Assembly: GCF_001618385.1 (NCBI RefSeq) | Contig: NZ_BDCR01000003.1 | Coordinates: forward strand, 310,001 to 374,000 | Direction: 5' to 3' | From: Paludibacter jiangxiensis | GTDB taxonomy: Bacteria > Bacteroidota > Bacteroidia > Bacteroidales > Paludibacteraceae | DNA: 64,000 bases | Made by a program: the position numbers and the translations under genes | Notes under the pieces: model-generated | Told to the model about the DNA's origin: nothing | Database searches by the model: none | What the model saw: the letters and a program-made list of their open reading frames with translations, nothing else | Part shown: one piece after another, positions 44,555-53,090 of the stretch | How the letters are laid out: the number at the start of each line of letters is the position of its first letter | Position numbering within the stretch: position 1 is the first letter of the stretch

Positions 44555-46105
44555 CTACTCTATCTCAATTTCCGTTCTCCTGTTCAATGCCCTGCCTTGC
44601 TCGGTGTCATTCGTAGCAAGCGGACGTGTCGCGCCATACCCTTTGAAATTGACACGGTCGGCTGCAATTCCTCCCGTCATCAAAAAGTCGACAACCGCTT
44701 TGGCTCTTTTTCCTGAAAGCTCCATGTTATAGCTCTCTGTGCCAACATTATCGGTATGTCCTTCTATTAAAATTTTCACCGAAGGATATTCGAGCAAAAA
44801 GCGCCCCAAGCGTTTAAGTTCGGGCATCGATTCGGGCTGCAACTGCCAGGAATTAAAGGCGAAATAGACATTCCTCAACGTCGTTTTCCTGCCTTTGGCA
44901 ATCTTTTGCAGCGCTACTTTCACATTCTTTGACGAGTCTCCAAGCTCAAACGATTCAAACAAATAAGGTTTGGCTGACACCGTGAGTCCGTATTTTTTAC
45001 CAACCGGATAACATACTGAGAACTTTCCGGTAACGTCATCCGCATAAAGAGTCTGTATTTTTTGTCCGGAACTTAAATCAGTCACCTCAACCAATGCCCT
45101 TAACGGTTCCTTGTTTGCAGCATCAGTAGTGATCCCTTCAAAGCAAATCACAGATCGGGGACGGACTTCTACCGGAAGCTCCACCTTGTAAATCTCACGG
45201 CCTTTCCCATTCTGTTCCAAACCATTGGTCGAAAAAAAACCGTAACGACCTCCTGTTTCAACAACAAAGCCGGTATCATCTCCCGGAGTATTGATCGTAT
45301 TGCCTAGGTTTACAGGTTGTTTCCATTGTCCTATTTGATTTTTCCGGGCAACAAAAATATCGTTTCCGCCATATCCACCATGTCCGTTGGACGAGAAATA
45401 GAGCGTTTCGTTATCCGGATGAATAAACGGCGACATTTCATTTTTTGCCGTATTGATGCTATCGCCCAGATTTTCCGCATTAAAAAACCGTAGCAGTCCA
45501 TCCGATTGCACGGCTACCGCACACTTCCATATATCCATTCCGCCTTTTCCGCCCGTCCTGTTGGATACAAAAAAGAGCGTTCGCCCATCGGCTGAGAGTG
45601 ATGGATTACTCTCCCAAAAACGGGTATTCAACGGAGCATCTGCATGAATCGGTTGCGACCAACGGTTGCCGTGCCGAATGACATAATAGATATCGCAACT
45701 GCCCAAGCCGTCTTTTCGATCGGCAGCAACAAAAAAGAGGTAACGCCCGTCAGCTGAAAATGCAGGCGATCCCTCGTTATAAGGTGTATTCAAAGGTTTG
45801 GTCAACACGCTATCGGGTTTCCAGTTTCCGACAGAATCTTTTTCAAATATCGTCAAATCTTCCTGTGTTGCCTGATATACAGACTCTCCCCGATGGCTTA
45901 CCGTTGTTGCAAAGTAATGGTTATCTGCTGAGATCGTCGGCCAATAATCATCATCCGGAGAATTGACCGATGAAACATTTATCGGTTTCGATGACATGAC
46001 GGGTGCCTGTCCGCAAACAGAAATCCAAGCCACTGTAAAAAGCAGCACGCAAAAAACAATCCGATATTTAAATGCCTTTTTCAACTTCGGTTCTAACCCT
46101 TTCAA
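44555..46105 (-). CDS. PD40 beta-propeller/OmpA-family outer-membrane protein
   Basis: 516 residues with a signal peptide (LLFTVAWISVCGQA). Residues about 50-310 are WD40-like PD40 repeats (SADGRYLFFVAADRKDG, SADGRTLFFVSNRTGGKGGMDIW, FSSNGHGGYGGNDIF). A beta domain (about 315-395) precedes an OmpA C-terminal peptidoglycan-binding domain (about 400-516; ILIEGHTDNVGTESYNMELS and GRALNRRTEIEIE). The architecture matches the PorE/Pal-like proteins that link outer-membrane complexes, including T9SS parts, to peptidoglycan. The start overlaps plsC by 38 bp. Confidence 0.88.
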   Translation of the reverse strand: MKGLEPKLKKAFKYRIVFCVLLFTVAWISVCGQAPVMSSKPINVSSVNSPDDDYWPTISADNHYFATTVSHRGESVYQATQEDLTIFEKDSVGNWKPDSVLTKPLNTPYNEGSPAFSADGRYLFFVAADRKDGLGSCDIYYVIRHGNRWSQPIHADAPLNTRFWESNPSLSADGRTLFFVSNRTGGKGGMDIWKCAVAVQSDGLLRFFNAENLGDSINTAKNEMSPFIHPDNETLYFSSNGHGGYGGNDIFVARKNQIGQWKQPVNLGNTINTPGDDTGFVVETGGRYGFFSTNGLEQNGKGREIYKVELPVEVRPRSVICFEGITTDAANKEPLRALVEVTDLSSGQKIQTLYADDVTGKFSVCYPVGKKYGLTVSAKPYLFESFELGDSSKNVKVALQKIAKGRKTTLRNVYFAFNSWQLQPESMPELKRLGRFLLEYPSVKILIEGHTDNVGTESYNMELSGKRAKAVVDFLMTGGIAADRVNFKGYGATRPLATNDTEQGRALNRRTEIEIE

Positions 46106-46793
46106 TTAGTAATTGTTGATCCTGATCAAAAAGAGGTTCATAAGGTATTGGCTTGTGAATGACCAAAGTCAGTTTGGCCGGATGGATCAGATAGCTCCAT
46201 ATAGGTAATGCCTTGTATGTTCCCTTTATCGTCAAAGGAACGATCGGCAGTTTTATTTCGGAAGCAAGAAAGAAAGCCCCGCGCTTGAATTTGCCCAATT
46301 TGCCATCTTTGGAACGGGTTCCTTCAGGGAAAATAACCACCGACGAACCGTTCACCAATTTACGACTAGCATCGTCTATGCTTTTTTTTGCCGACATCGG
46401 ACTGGTACGATCTATAAAAATATGGCCGGCGGCTTCGCATGCTGCTCCCACGAGCGGAATCTTGCGCAGCTCTTTCTTCATGATCCATTTGAAACGCGAA
46501 TCGAGCCATCCGTAGACAAGAAAAATATCGTATCCGCTCTGATGATTAGCAGCAAAGATATACGATTCCTCTTTCGAGATATTTTCCGCCCCTTCCACAT
46601 GTACGGTAATAAACATTCCATAACATGCAAAACGCGACCAGGCACGGGCTGGCAGATAAGTTATCTCCTTATCGCGAAACAATGCCGCAAACAACATCGT
46701 AAACAATGCTGTTAAAACAGTGGCAACTGCAAACAATGGAATGAATATCAGCCATTGATATAAAAAAAGAACCGGATTAAATCTGCGTTTCAT
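46068..46793 (-). CDS. plsC: 1-acyl-sn-glycerol-3-phosphate acyltransferase
   Basis: 241 residues with one or two N-terminal membrane helices. The acyltransferase motif H-x4-D appears as NHQSGYDIF (about residue 80), and FPEGTRSKDGKLGKFKRGAF is the lysophosphatidate-binding motif. The enzyme acylates lysophosphatidic acid to phosphatidic acid on the inner face of the membrane. Its 3' end overlaps the PD40-OmpA start by 38 bp, so translation may be coupled. A hydrolase gene lies 24 bp upstream. Confidence 0.93.
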   Translation of the reverse strand: MKRRFNPVLFLYQWLIFIPLFAVATVLTALFTMLFAALFRDKEITYLPARAWSRFACYGMFITVHVEGAENISKEESYIFAANHQSGYDIFLVYGWLDSRFKWIMKKELRKIPLVGAACEAAGHIFIDRTSPMSAKKSIDDASRKLVNGSSVVIFPEGTRSKDGKLGKFKRGAFFLASEIKLPIVPLTIKGTYKALPIWSYLIHPAKLTLVIHKPIPYEPLFDQDQQLLIERVRTEVEKGI

Positions 46794-46817
46794 TTGCCGT
46801 GATAATTAAGTATCTAG

Positions 46818-47843
46818 TTATTTTTTCGGCTCATATTGCTTCAAATAGTCGAACAACTGACTGTAGACCTGATCGCGTACCGGCTTACGGGAGAGTACCA
46901 AGTCGTGCATCCCTCCTGTGATTCCGATAATTTTGACATTGGTCGAGATGTTGCGTGCATATTTGTGAATATCTTCAACATTGAGCACTGCATCGGCATT
47001 AAACAGATCATCATTCCACTTCTTAGTATTGATGGATCGATCGGAATGCATTACCAATACCGGTTTTGCGATATGCAGTCCGGCCTGCACCCGTTTGATG
47101 CCATCATTCACGGCATGAATCCAGCCATAAGTTACATCTGGGGCAATCAACGGTTTCAAAGTGAGGCTATAATCCCATTCTCCCTTAAAGTTTTTATGAA
47201 GACTTTCGCCGTACCAACTCACATCAGAAGCCTTACGTGTTTTCTCCGGGCGGGTAGCTCCTTCACTTGCTGCAATCGGCAAAATGGTTGCCCTGAGGAT
47301 CGGACTTAAATTCCATGCAAAAAATGGGCTATTCAGAAAAACAGCATCGAATTTCTCTTTTCCAATGCGGTCTTCCGCGTATAGCGCAGCTATTAGTCCT
47401 CCCATGGAATGGCCGTTGAGCACAACAAAGGTATTCTTTTCGCGATGGATGATATTCAGAGCCTCGTCTATTTCGTTGTAATATTCAACAAGATTTCTAA
47501 CATCGCCCCTCACCTGACCCGGTAAAATTGACCGACCGTTTTTTCTCAAATCGACCGCATAAAAGTTATACCCATGCTTAATATATTCTTCGGCCATTTC
47601 AGCCTGAAAAAAATAATCGTTGTAGCCATGAATATAGAGTACTGCTTTACGGGTAGTTGTATCTGGAGCCAGTTTTCTGACAAGAGTTGCCACCACCCTG
47701 CCGTTGTAGTCATTGCCCATGTCAAGTGTTGTTTTCTGAAAACCCTGACATAAACTATCCGGCACATATTCACGTTTGAGTTGCGCATTTACACTCAGGC
47801 ACGAGATCAATATCAATACTATAACACTTAATTTTCTAATCAT
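46818..47843 (-). CDS. Secreted alpha/beta hydrolase, lysophospholipase-like
   Basis: 341 residues with a signal peptide (LILISCLSVNAQ). The fold is Hydrolase_4/lysophospholipase-like: VLYIHGYNDYFFQAEMAEEY (oxyanion region), LNGHSMGGLIAALYAEDR (Ser nucleophile, about residue 150), an acidic residue in KPVLVMHSDRSINTKKW, and the His in GGMHDLVLSRKP. An esterase or lipase acting in the periplasm is likely. Placement beside plsC suggests lipid turnover, an inference. Confidence 0.88.
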   Translation of the reverse strand: MIRKLSVIVLILISCLSVNAQLKREYVPDSLCQGFQKTTLDMGNDYNGRVVATLVRKLAPDTTTRKAVLYIHGYNDYFFQAEMAEEYIKHGYNFYAVDLRKNGRSILPGQVRGDVRNLVEYYNEIDEALNIIHREKNTFVVLNGHSMGGLIAALYAEDRIGKEKFDAVFLNSPFFAWNLSPILRATILPIAASEGATRPEKTRKASDVSWYGESLHKNFKGEWDYSLTLKPLIAPDVTYGWIHAVNDGIKRVQAGLHIAKPVLVMHSDRSINTKKWNDDLFNADAVLNVEDIHKYARNISTNVKIIGITGGMHDLVLSRKPVRDQVYSQLFDYLKQYEPKK

Positions 47844-47865
47844 TTTTCTATCGTAGTTTAACTTG

Positions 47866-49314
47866 TTAAATCTGTTTTCGCAATTGAGCAGTAGGCAACC
47901 CCAACTGGTCGCGATATTTAGCTACCGTTCTCCGGGCAATATCAAAACCTTCTTTGGTAAGCAATTCGGCCAATTTCTCATCCGAATAAGGATGCTTTTT
48001 ATCTTCGTTTTCAATAATATCCTGTAGCGCATTTTTCACTTCATGAATTGAGAACTCCTCGCCCGATTCGGTCTGCACCAATTGAGAAAAGAAATATTTC
48101 AACGGAAAGGTTCCAAACTCAGTTTGCACATATTTGCTATTGCTCACACGGGAAATCGTCGAAAGATCAAAGCCTGTTATCTCCGCTATATCTTTCAATA
48201 TCATAGGCTTCAACAAGGCCTCATTTCCATCCAGAAAGAACGGACGCTGGAGTTCTATAATCGCCCGCATGGTAGTGAGCAGCGTTGTATTTCTCCGGTT
48301 TAAAGTATCAATAAAGATCTCAGCTGACTCAATTTGTTGCTTCACGTATTGCGCGGCTTCTTTTACATTTCTGTTAACTGCTTTATCGGAGGTCAGTTGC
48401 TGTTGCATCTGTTGGTAATCCGGATTCACGCGCAACGAATGCTGATTTCGGTCATTAAGAGTAACTATCAGAACGCCGTTATCATTTTCAACAATAAAAT
48501 CAGGAACAACAATCTCCTTGTTTTTTTCGAGCAAGGTACTCCATGCGTTTCCGGGCTTTGGATTGAGACGTAACACTTCATGAACGATCTGTTTCATCGC
48601 CTCATCTTTGATCCCCAATTCCGACATTATTTTTTGATAATTCTTACGGGCAAACTCTTCAAAATACTTCTCTATGACTACCTGTGCCAATCTACAAGCT
48701 TCTGAATCGGACTCTTCCCTACGTAGCTGAAGCAGCAAACATTCCTGCAAAGAACGCGCGCAAACCCCGGGCGGATCAAATTCCTGCACACAAGCAATTG
48801 CAATATTCAGATCCTTTTCGCTTATATCCTGTCCAAGTTGAAACAACAGGTCGTTGCTCATGTCGTCGGTCGAACGTCGTAAATAACCATCATTGTCAAT
48901 ATTTCCAATAATGTATTCCACCAAAGTACGTTCATATTCCGTCAGCGAACGAAGTCCTACCTGATCCTGCAAAAACTCATGAAAGGTAAGATCGGCCGAA
49001 AACGGTATGTCCTCTTTTTTCTCATCTCTCGAACGGTTATTGGCAATTAACTTATAATCTGGAATATCATCCTCATTCCGATAATCTCCCAGATCCATAT
49101 CTCCGTTATCCTGATTCGATCCGAAATCATCCTGATTGTCAGAATCATTATTTGAGTCTTCTCCGGCCGATTCTTCGAGCGCCGGATTACTTTCCAGTTC
49201 CTGAATGACACGCTCATCCAACTCGACTGTAGTGGCTTCGAGGAGCTTCACCAGCATAAGTTGTTGAGGCAACAGCTTAAGTTGTTGTTTTTGTGCCAGT
49301 TGTTGTTTAAGCAT
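47866..49314 (-). CDS. rpoN: RNA polymerase sigma-54 factor
   Basis: 482 residues. Region I is Gln-rich (MLKQQLAQKQQLKLLPQQLMLVKLLEATTVEL), region II is acidic (ESAGEDSNNDSDNQDDFGSNQD, residues about 50-75), the core-binding part follows, and the RpoN box ARRTVAKYRDQLGLP stands near the C-terminus. Sigma-54 recognises -24/-12 promoters and needs an AAA+ activator; no activator gene is seen in the window. It lies within the minus-strand run between the nucleoside kinase and hydrolase genes, spacers 22-24 bp. Confidence 0.96.
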   Translation of the reverse strand: MLKQQLAQKQQLKLLPQQLMLVKLLEATTVELDERVIQELESNPALEESAGEDSNNDSDNQDDFGSNQDNGDMDLGDYRNEDDIPDYKLIANNRSRDEKKEDIPFSADLTFHEFLQDQVGLRSLTEYERTLVEYIIGNIDNDGYLRRSTDDMSNDLLFQLGQDISEKDLNIAIACVQEFDPPGVCARSLQECLLLQLRREESDSEACRLAQVVIEKYFEEFARKNYQKIMSELGIKDEAMKQIVHEVLRLNPKPGNAWSTLLEKNKEIVVPDFIVENDNGVLIVTLNDRNQHSLRVNPDYQQMQQQLTSDKAVNRNVKEAAQYVKQQIESAEIFIDTLNRRNTTLLTTMRAIIELQRPFFLDGNEALLKPMILKDIAEITGFDLSTISRVSNSKYVQTEFGTFPLKYFFSQLVQTESGEEFSIHEVKNALQDIIENEDKKHPYSDEKLAELLTKEGFDIARRTVAKYRDQLGLPTAQLRKQI

Positions 49315-49338
49315 ATTTCAAAATACGGTAATTCCTTT

Positions 49339-51003
49339 TTAATATCTGAAACTACTTCCGCCCAAGAATTCACGCAGAAGCGATGTCGGGGGAATTTCAC
49401 GGTCGCGTATAGGCGTAAAGTACCGCATAAATTTAATCAGGCGGTGCGCTTCGGTATATTCATCGCAATTCTGCGGCACCTCGGCTAGAATGGGCTCCAC
49501 GTGTTTCTTCAAAACTGCAAGTTCAAAGATTAAAGCAGAATTGAACATCACATCCGCATTTTCCTGATAAGGGAAAATCCATTTATCTTCTCCTTTACGT
49601 ACACTGGGCCAACGTGAGATGGTTTCGCGCGCACTGTAATTCCGAAACCTGTAATCACGTACTATTCTTCGTATCAAACGATTGTCCGTAGTCGATATCC
49701 AGTTATGGTCGTCAAGCGCTATAGTTGTCAGCGCCGAGACGTATATTTTAAATTTGTTCTCATCCGGGATGGCGGTTGTCAGGTCAGGATTCAATGCATG
49801 AATACCCTCCATTAACAGCACATTTTCCGGTTTCAATTTTATTTTATCACCTTTATAATAACGTTTACCATCGTCAAAATTGTAAGTCGGAATCTCCACC
49901 TCTTCACCTTTCAACAAACGACGAAGATGGTCGTTGAACAACTCCAGATCAAGAGCAGCCAGCGCTTCGTAATCGTAATCGCCATTTTCGTCTTTCGGTG
50001 TTTGATCACGGCTCACGAAATAATTATCGAGCGAAATACTGATCGGATGAATCCCGGCAACAGCCAATTGAACGCCCAACCGTTTGCAAAAAGTAGTCTT
50101 CCCCGACGACGATGGTCCGGCAATAAATACAAAGCGAGCGGTCTCTTTACGTTGAGCAATCATATCGGCAATTTGCGACACTTTCTTCTCATGCAACGCC
50201 TCTGCTACATTTATCAAGGTGTAGGTCAGGTTTTTTTTACCTGCATGATTAAGATCTCCGATATTACGCATACCCATCAACGAATTCCATGCAATAAACT
50301 CTTTGAAAACATTGAACATTACCGGCTGATCTACAAAATCTTCCAGTTTCACAGGATTATCGCGATTGGGAACTCTCAGCAGAAAACCATCCTGATAAGG
50401 TTCTACATCGAATATGGACACCTGTCCGGTTGAAGGCAAAAGAGCACTGCTGTAGTAGTCAATAAAATGTCCCATACGAAAATAACGGGCATAAGGAACG
50501 CCAAGAGTTCCGAGCAAACGCACTTTATCAAATTGTCCGCGCTGACGAAACATTTCAATCACTTCGGGAGTCTGTCGTTCTTCGCGCATGATGGGCAGAT
50601 CTTCTTCGATAGTCTCCCGCATCCTCTCTTTTATAGCCTCCAGATCTACAGCTATCACCTTTCCATCCTGCGTCACATTGCCGTAATACCCTTTTGAGAC
50701 AGGATGCTCAATATGAAGAATAGCATTGGGATACAGGTTATTTACGGCTTTAGCCATCACCATGGACAATGTGCGTACATATACACGCATTCCGGATGAA
50801 GTGCTCAAATCGATAAATGAAATATCTTTAGGCTTAAACACCAAAAAATTAAGGCTTTCCACCTTATTATTCACCAATGCTGCCACTACCTGAAACGGGA
50901 GTTTTACCTGCAATTTCCGATAAATCTCGAGAAGGGAACTACCGGCCTGAAAATCATGGTACGATTTAGTGTTTTTGCAATAGATGGTTACTATTTTATC
51001 CAT
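49339..51003 (-). CDS. Nucleoside kinase (uridine kinase-like) with TGS-like N-terminus
   Basis: 554 residues. The N-terminus (MDKIVTIYCKNTKSYHDFQAGSSLLEIY) resembles a TGS domain and is followed by a threonyl-tRNA-synthetase-like second part. Residues about 285-490 are a uridine kinase/PRK-type P-loop domain with FIAGPSSSGKTTFCKRL (Walker A) and SLDNYFVSRDQTP. Such fused proteins are annotated as nucleoside kinases in Bacteroidota and Firmicutes and would phosphorylate uridine or cytidine for salvage. It is the first gene of the run ending at the terminator 43065-43094. Confidence 0.9.
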   Translation of the reverse strand: MDKIVTIYCKNTKSYHDFQAGSSLLEIYRKLQVKLPFQVVAALVNNKVESLNFLVFKPKDISFIDLSTSSGMRVYVRTLSMVMAKAVNNLYPNAILHIEHPVSKGYYGNVTQDGKVIAVDLEAIKERMRETIEEDLPIMREERQTPEVIEMFRQRGQFDKVRLLGTLGVPYARYFRMGHFIDYYSSALLPSTGQVSIFDVEPYQDGFLLRVPNRDNPVKLEDFVDQPVMFNVFKEFIAWNSLMGMRNIGDLNHAGKKNLTYTLINVAEALHEKKVSQIADMIAQRKETARFVFIAGPSSSGKTTFCKRLGVQLAVAGIHPISISLDNYFVSRDQTPKDENGDYDYEALAALDLELFNDHLRRLLKGEEVEIPTYNFDDGKRYYKGDKIKLKPENVLLMEGIHALNPDLTTAIPDENKFKIYVSALTTIALDDHNWISTTDNRLIRRIVRDYRFRNYSARETISRWPSVRKGEDKWIFPYQENADVMFNSALIFELAVLKKHVEPILAEVPQNCDEYTEAHRLIKFMRYFTPIRDREIPPTSLLREFLGGSSFRY

Positions 51004-51125
51004 AACTGAATATATTCGTCTACAATAAAACTGAGAATAAACTTTGGAGAAATTCTCTATCGGGCTATAAAATTAGCGAAAAAACGGTCAGGTTACACTG
51101 CTCAAAGCCGATATTACTACAATAA

Positions 51126-52349
51126 TTATGCCAGTTTATGCATTATTAAATCTGTTGCGCCTAAATTTCCATTCACAAAATCTGCCGAGTTCTTTCCACA
51201 TTCCAATAAATAGTCGTTATTCTGCAGCAGCTTATCCATCAGGGTTACATATTGTTGCGATTCAGAAACAGAGAAACTACCTCCGGCATCAATCAGTCCG
51301 CAAGCCTCTCTGAACTTATGATAATTTGGGCCAAAAATAACAGGTACGCCATACACGGCAGCTTCGAGCACATTATGAATTCCCACGCCAAAACCACCAC
51401 CGATATAGGCAATCTGTCCGTACCGGTAAATGGACGAAAGCAATCCTATGCAGTCTATGATCAGACAATCGGCCTGAGCAGCATATTGTTCGTCTGTTTT
51501 GGTATAACGGGCAAAAGGACGTTTCAGCTTGCGACATATATCCTCAATGTGAGATTCGCTTGTGACGTGTGGAGCTACAATCAGAAATAAGTCGTCGTGC
51601 GAATTAAAATAATCGAACAAAATATCTTCATCCAAAGGCCAGGAACTACCAGCCACCAAAACGCGTCGTCCTTTAGCAAAGGCTTCAACTAAAGGCAACT
51701 CTTTCGCCTGTGCAGCTATTTCGGCAACCCGATCGAAACGGGTATCACCAGCAACAGTTACATTAGTTACACCTATGGTCTTGAGTAATTCTTCCGATGA
51801 ATTGTCCTGAACATACAAATGCGTAAAAGCAGACAAAAGCTTGCGGTACCAACCACCATACCATTTGAAGAATGCCTGCTGCGGACGAAAAATAGCAGAA
51901 ACAAGATATGTGGGGATTCCTCTCTTCTTCAACTCTGTCAGATAATTTGCCCAAAACTCGTATTTAATAAACACGGCTTTTTCGGGCTTTACAATATCCA
52001 GAAAACGGCACACGTTACCCGGAGTATCCATTGGAAGATAGACAACAACGTCCGCTCCTGTATAGTTTTTCCGAACCTCGTAACCTGAAGGCGAAAAGAA
52101 TGTCAGAACCACCTTTTTCTCGGGAGAACGGCGTTTTAGTTCCTCAATAAGAGGACGTCCCTGCTCAAATTCACCCAATGATGATGCGTGGAACCACACA
52201 TATTTTTGTCCCGGAATAATCTTATCCTGAAGTATGGAGAAACTACTGTTTTGCCCCTTCGCCAGCAATCCGGCTTTTTCATTCCATTTGGCGGCTAATT
52301 TAATACCAGCCTGATACAGGGCAATGCCCGAATTATACAATAAAAACAT
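51126..52349 (-). CDS. waaA: 3-deoxy-D-manno-octulosonic acid transferase
   Basis: 407 residues of the KdtA family, which adds Kdo from CMP-Kdo to lipid A precursor at the inner membrane. The N-terminal glycosyltransferase half shows WFHASSLGEFEQGRPLIEELK (acceptor-side Glu), the second half TRFDRVAEIAAQ, VAGSSWPLDEDIL and GGFGVGIHNVLEAAVYGVPVIFGP (donor-binding loop). It has its own -7 box TATCTTTG at 52375-52382 and is separated by 122 bp from the nucleoside kinase gene, so it may be transcribed independently. Confidence 0.93.
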   Translation of the reverse strand: MFLLYNSGIALYQAGIKLAAKWNEKAGLLAKGQNSSFSILQDKIIPGQKYVWFHASSLGEFEQGRPLIEELKRRSPEKKVVLTFFSPSGYEVRKNYTGADVVVYLPMDTPGNVCRFLDIVKPEKAVFIKYEFWANYLTELKKRGIPTYLVSAIFRPQQAFFKWYGGWYRKLLSAFTHLYVQDNSSEELLKTIGVTNVTVAGDTRFDRVAEIAAQAKELPLVEAFAKGRRVLVAGSSWPLDEDILFDYFNSHDDLFLIVAPHVTSESHIEDICRKLKRPFARYTKTDEQYAAQADCLIIDCIGLLSSIYRYGQIAYIGGGFGVGIHNVLEAAVYGVPVIFGPNYHKFREACGLIDAGGSFSVSESQQYVTLMDKLLQNNDYLLECGKNSADFVNGNLGATDLIMHKLA

Positions 52350-52374
52350 AATGAAAGTTTGTAAATCAAGGCTG

Positions 52375-52382
52375 CAAAGATA
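52375..52382 (-). promoter_or_regulatory. -7 box of the Kdo transferase gene
   Basis: TATCTTTG on the minus strand, 25 bases before the ATG at 52349. No TTTG at the -33 position. Confidence 0.55.
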
Positions 52383-52555
52383 ACCTTTTTGCTCCTAAAT
52401 TGGCCATTAATATTCCAAGGTCGAAACATCCACCAACGCACAAACAATATTATTCATCTATTTAATTATCAAACACCTAACCATATTAATTATCTTATTT
52501 GTATTTTTTAACTATATTTTATTCACAAACAAAATATCACCCGAAAGTTTCGTTG

Positions 52556-52582
52556 TATATTTGCACAGTTGTTTATGCAACT
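52556..52582 (+). promoter_or_regulatory. marR promoter with overlapping operator 1
   Basis: TATATTTG (52556-52563) matches the -7 consensus. Directly after it, over the predicted transcription start, lies AGTTG-tttatg-CAACT (52567-52582), a 5-bp palindrome with a 6-nt spacer. Read on the minus strand, the site ATAGTTGCATAAACAACT matches 17 of 18 bases of a site before the TolC gene. A MarR dimer bound here would block its own promoter. Confidence 0.75.
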
Positions 52583-52599
52583 ATAAAAGAACTAACTAT

Positions 52600-53034
52600 A
52601 TGGTACAAGTACATGAAGACGAAGTTTTTAGCATATTAACCGGCAAAGTTTCCAATGCTATAAACCGAACATTTCTACGCTCATTTTCCCAACAAGGCAT
52701 CGACATCACTACAGAACAATGGTCGGTAATGGCCTGCTTATGGAAAAAAGACAAAGTAAGTCAGCAAACTCTTTGCAGCCTCACCTCCAAAGACAAGCCC
52801 AGCATGACCCGGCTAATTGACAATTTGGAAAAACGAAGCCTTGTAATGCGAATGGCTGACAAGAACGACCGGCGCAACAATCTCATCCATCTCACGGATG
52901 ACGGTTACAAACTCCAACAGAAAGCAACGGATATAGTCCAGAACATTGCAACAAAGACCCTGAATAATATTACTGAAGACGAGCTGAACGTTTGCCGCGT
53001 TGTGCTCAAAAAAATAATGACTAACCTCCAATAA
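52600..53034 (+). CDS. MarR-family transcriptional regulator
   Basis: 144 residues with a winged helix: LWKKDKVSQQTLCSLTSKDKPSMTRLIDNLEKRSLVMRMADKNDRRNNLIHLTDDG holds the recognition helix and the wing with the DRR motif typical of MarR proteins (about residues 45-100). MarR proteins usually repress efflux genes and release on binding phenolic or other small ligands. A reading from a TTG at 52561 would begin within the -7 box, so the ATG at 52600 is used. It is the first gene of a five-gene efflux operon, with the TolC gene 56 bp downstream. Confidence 0.92.
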   Translation: MVQVHEDEVFSILTGKVSNAINRTFLRSFSQQGIDITTEQWSVMACLWKKDKVSQQTLCSLTSKDKPSMTRLIDNLEKRSLVMRMADKNDRRNNLIHLTDDGYKLQQKATDIVQNIATKTLNNITEDELNVCRVVLKKIMTNLQ

Positions 53035-53049
53035 ATTTTTTATACTAAT

Positions 53050-53065
53050 AGTTGCACAAACAACT
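53050..53065 (+). promoter_or_regulatory. MarR operator 2, upstream of the TolC gene
   Basis: AGTTG-cacaaa-CAACT, within ATAGTTGCACAAACAACT, repeats the site at the marR promoter (17 of 18 bases, opposite orientation). It lies between the marR stop and the TolC ATG. No good -7 box is seen here. Confidence 0.7.
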
Positions 53066-53090
53066 TCTATTCAAATCTCAACTTACGATT

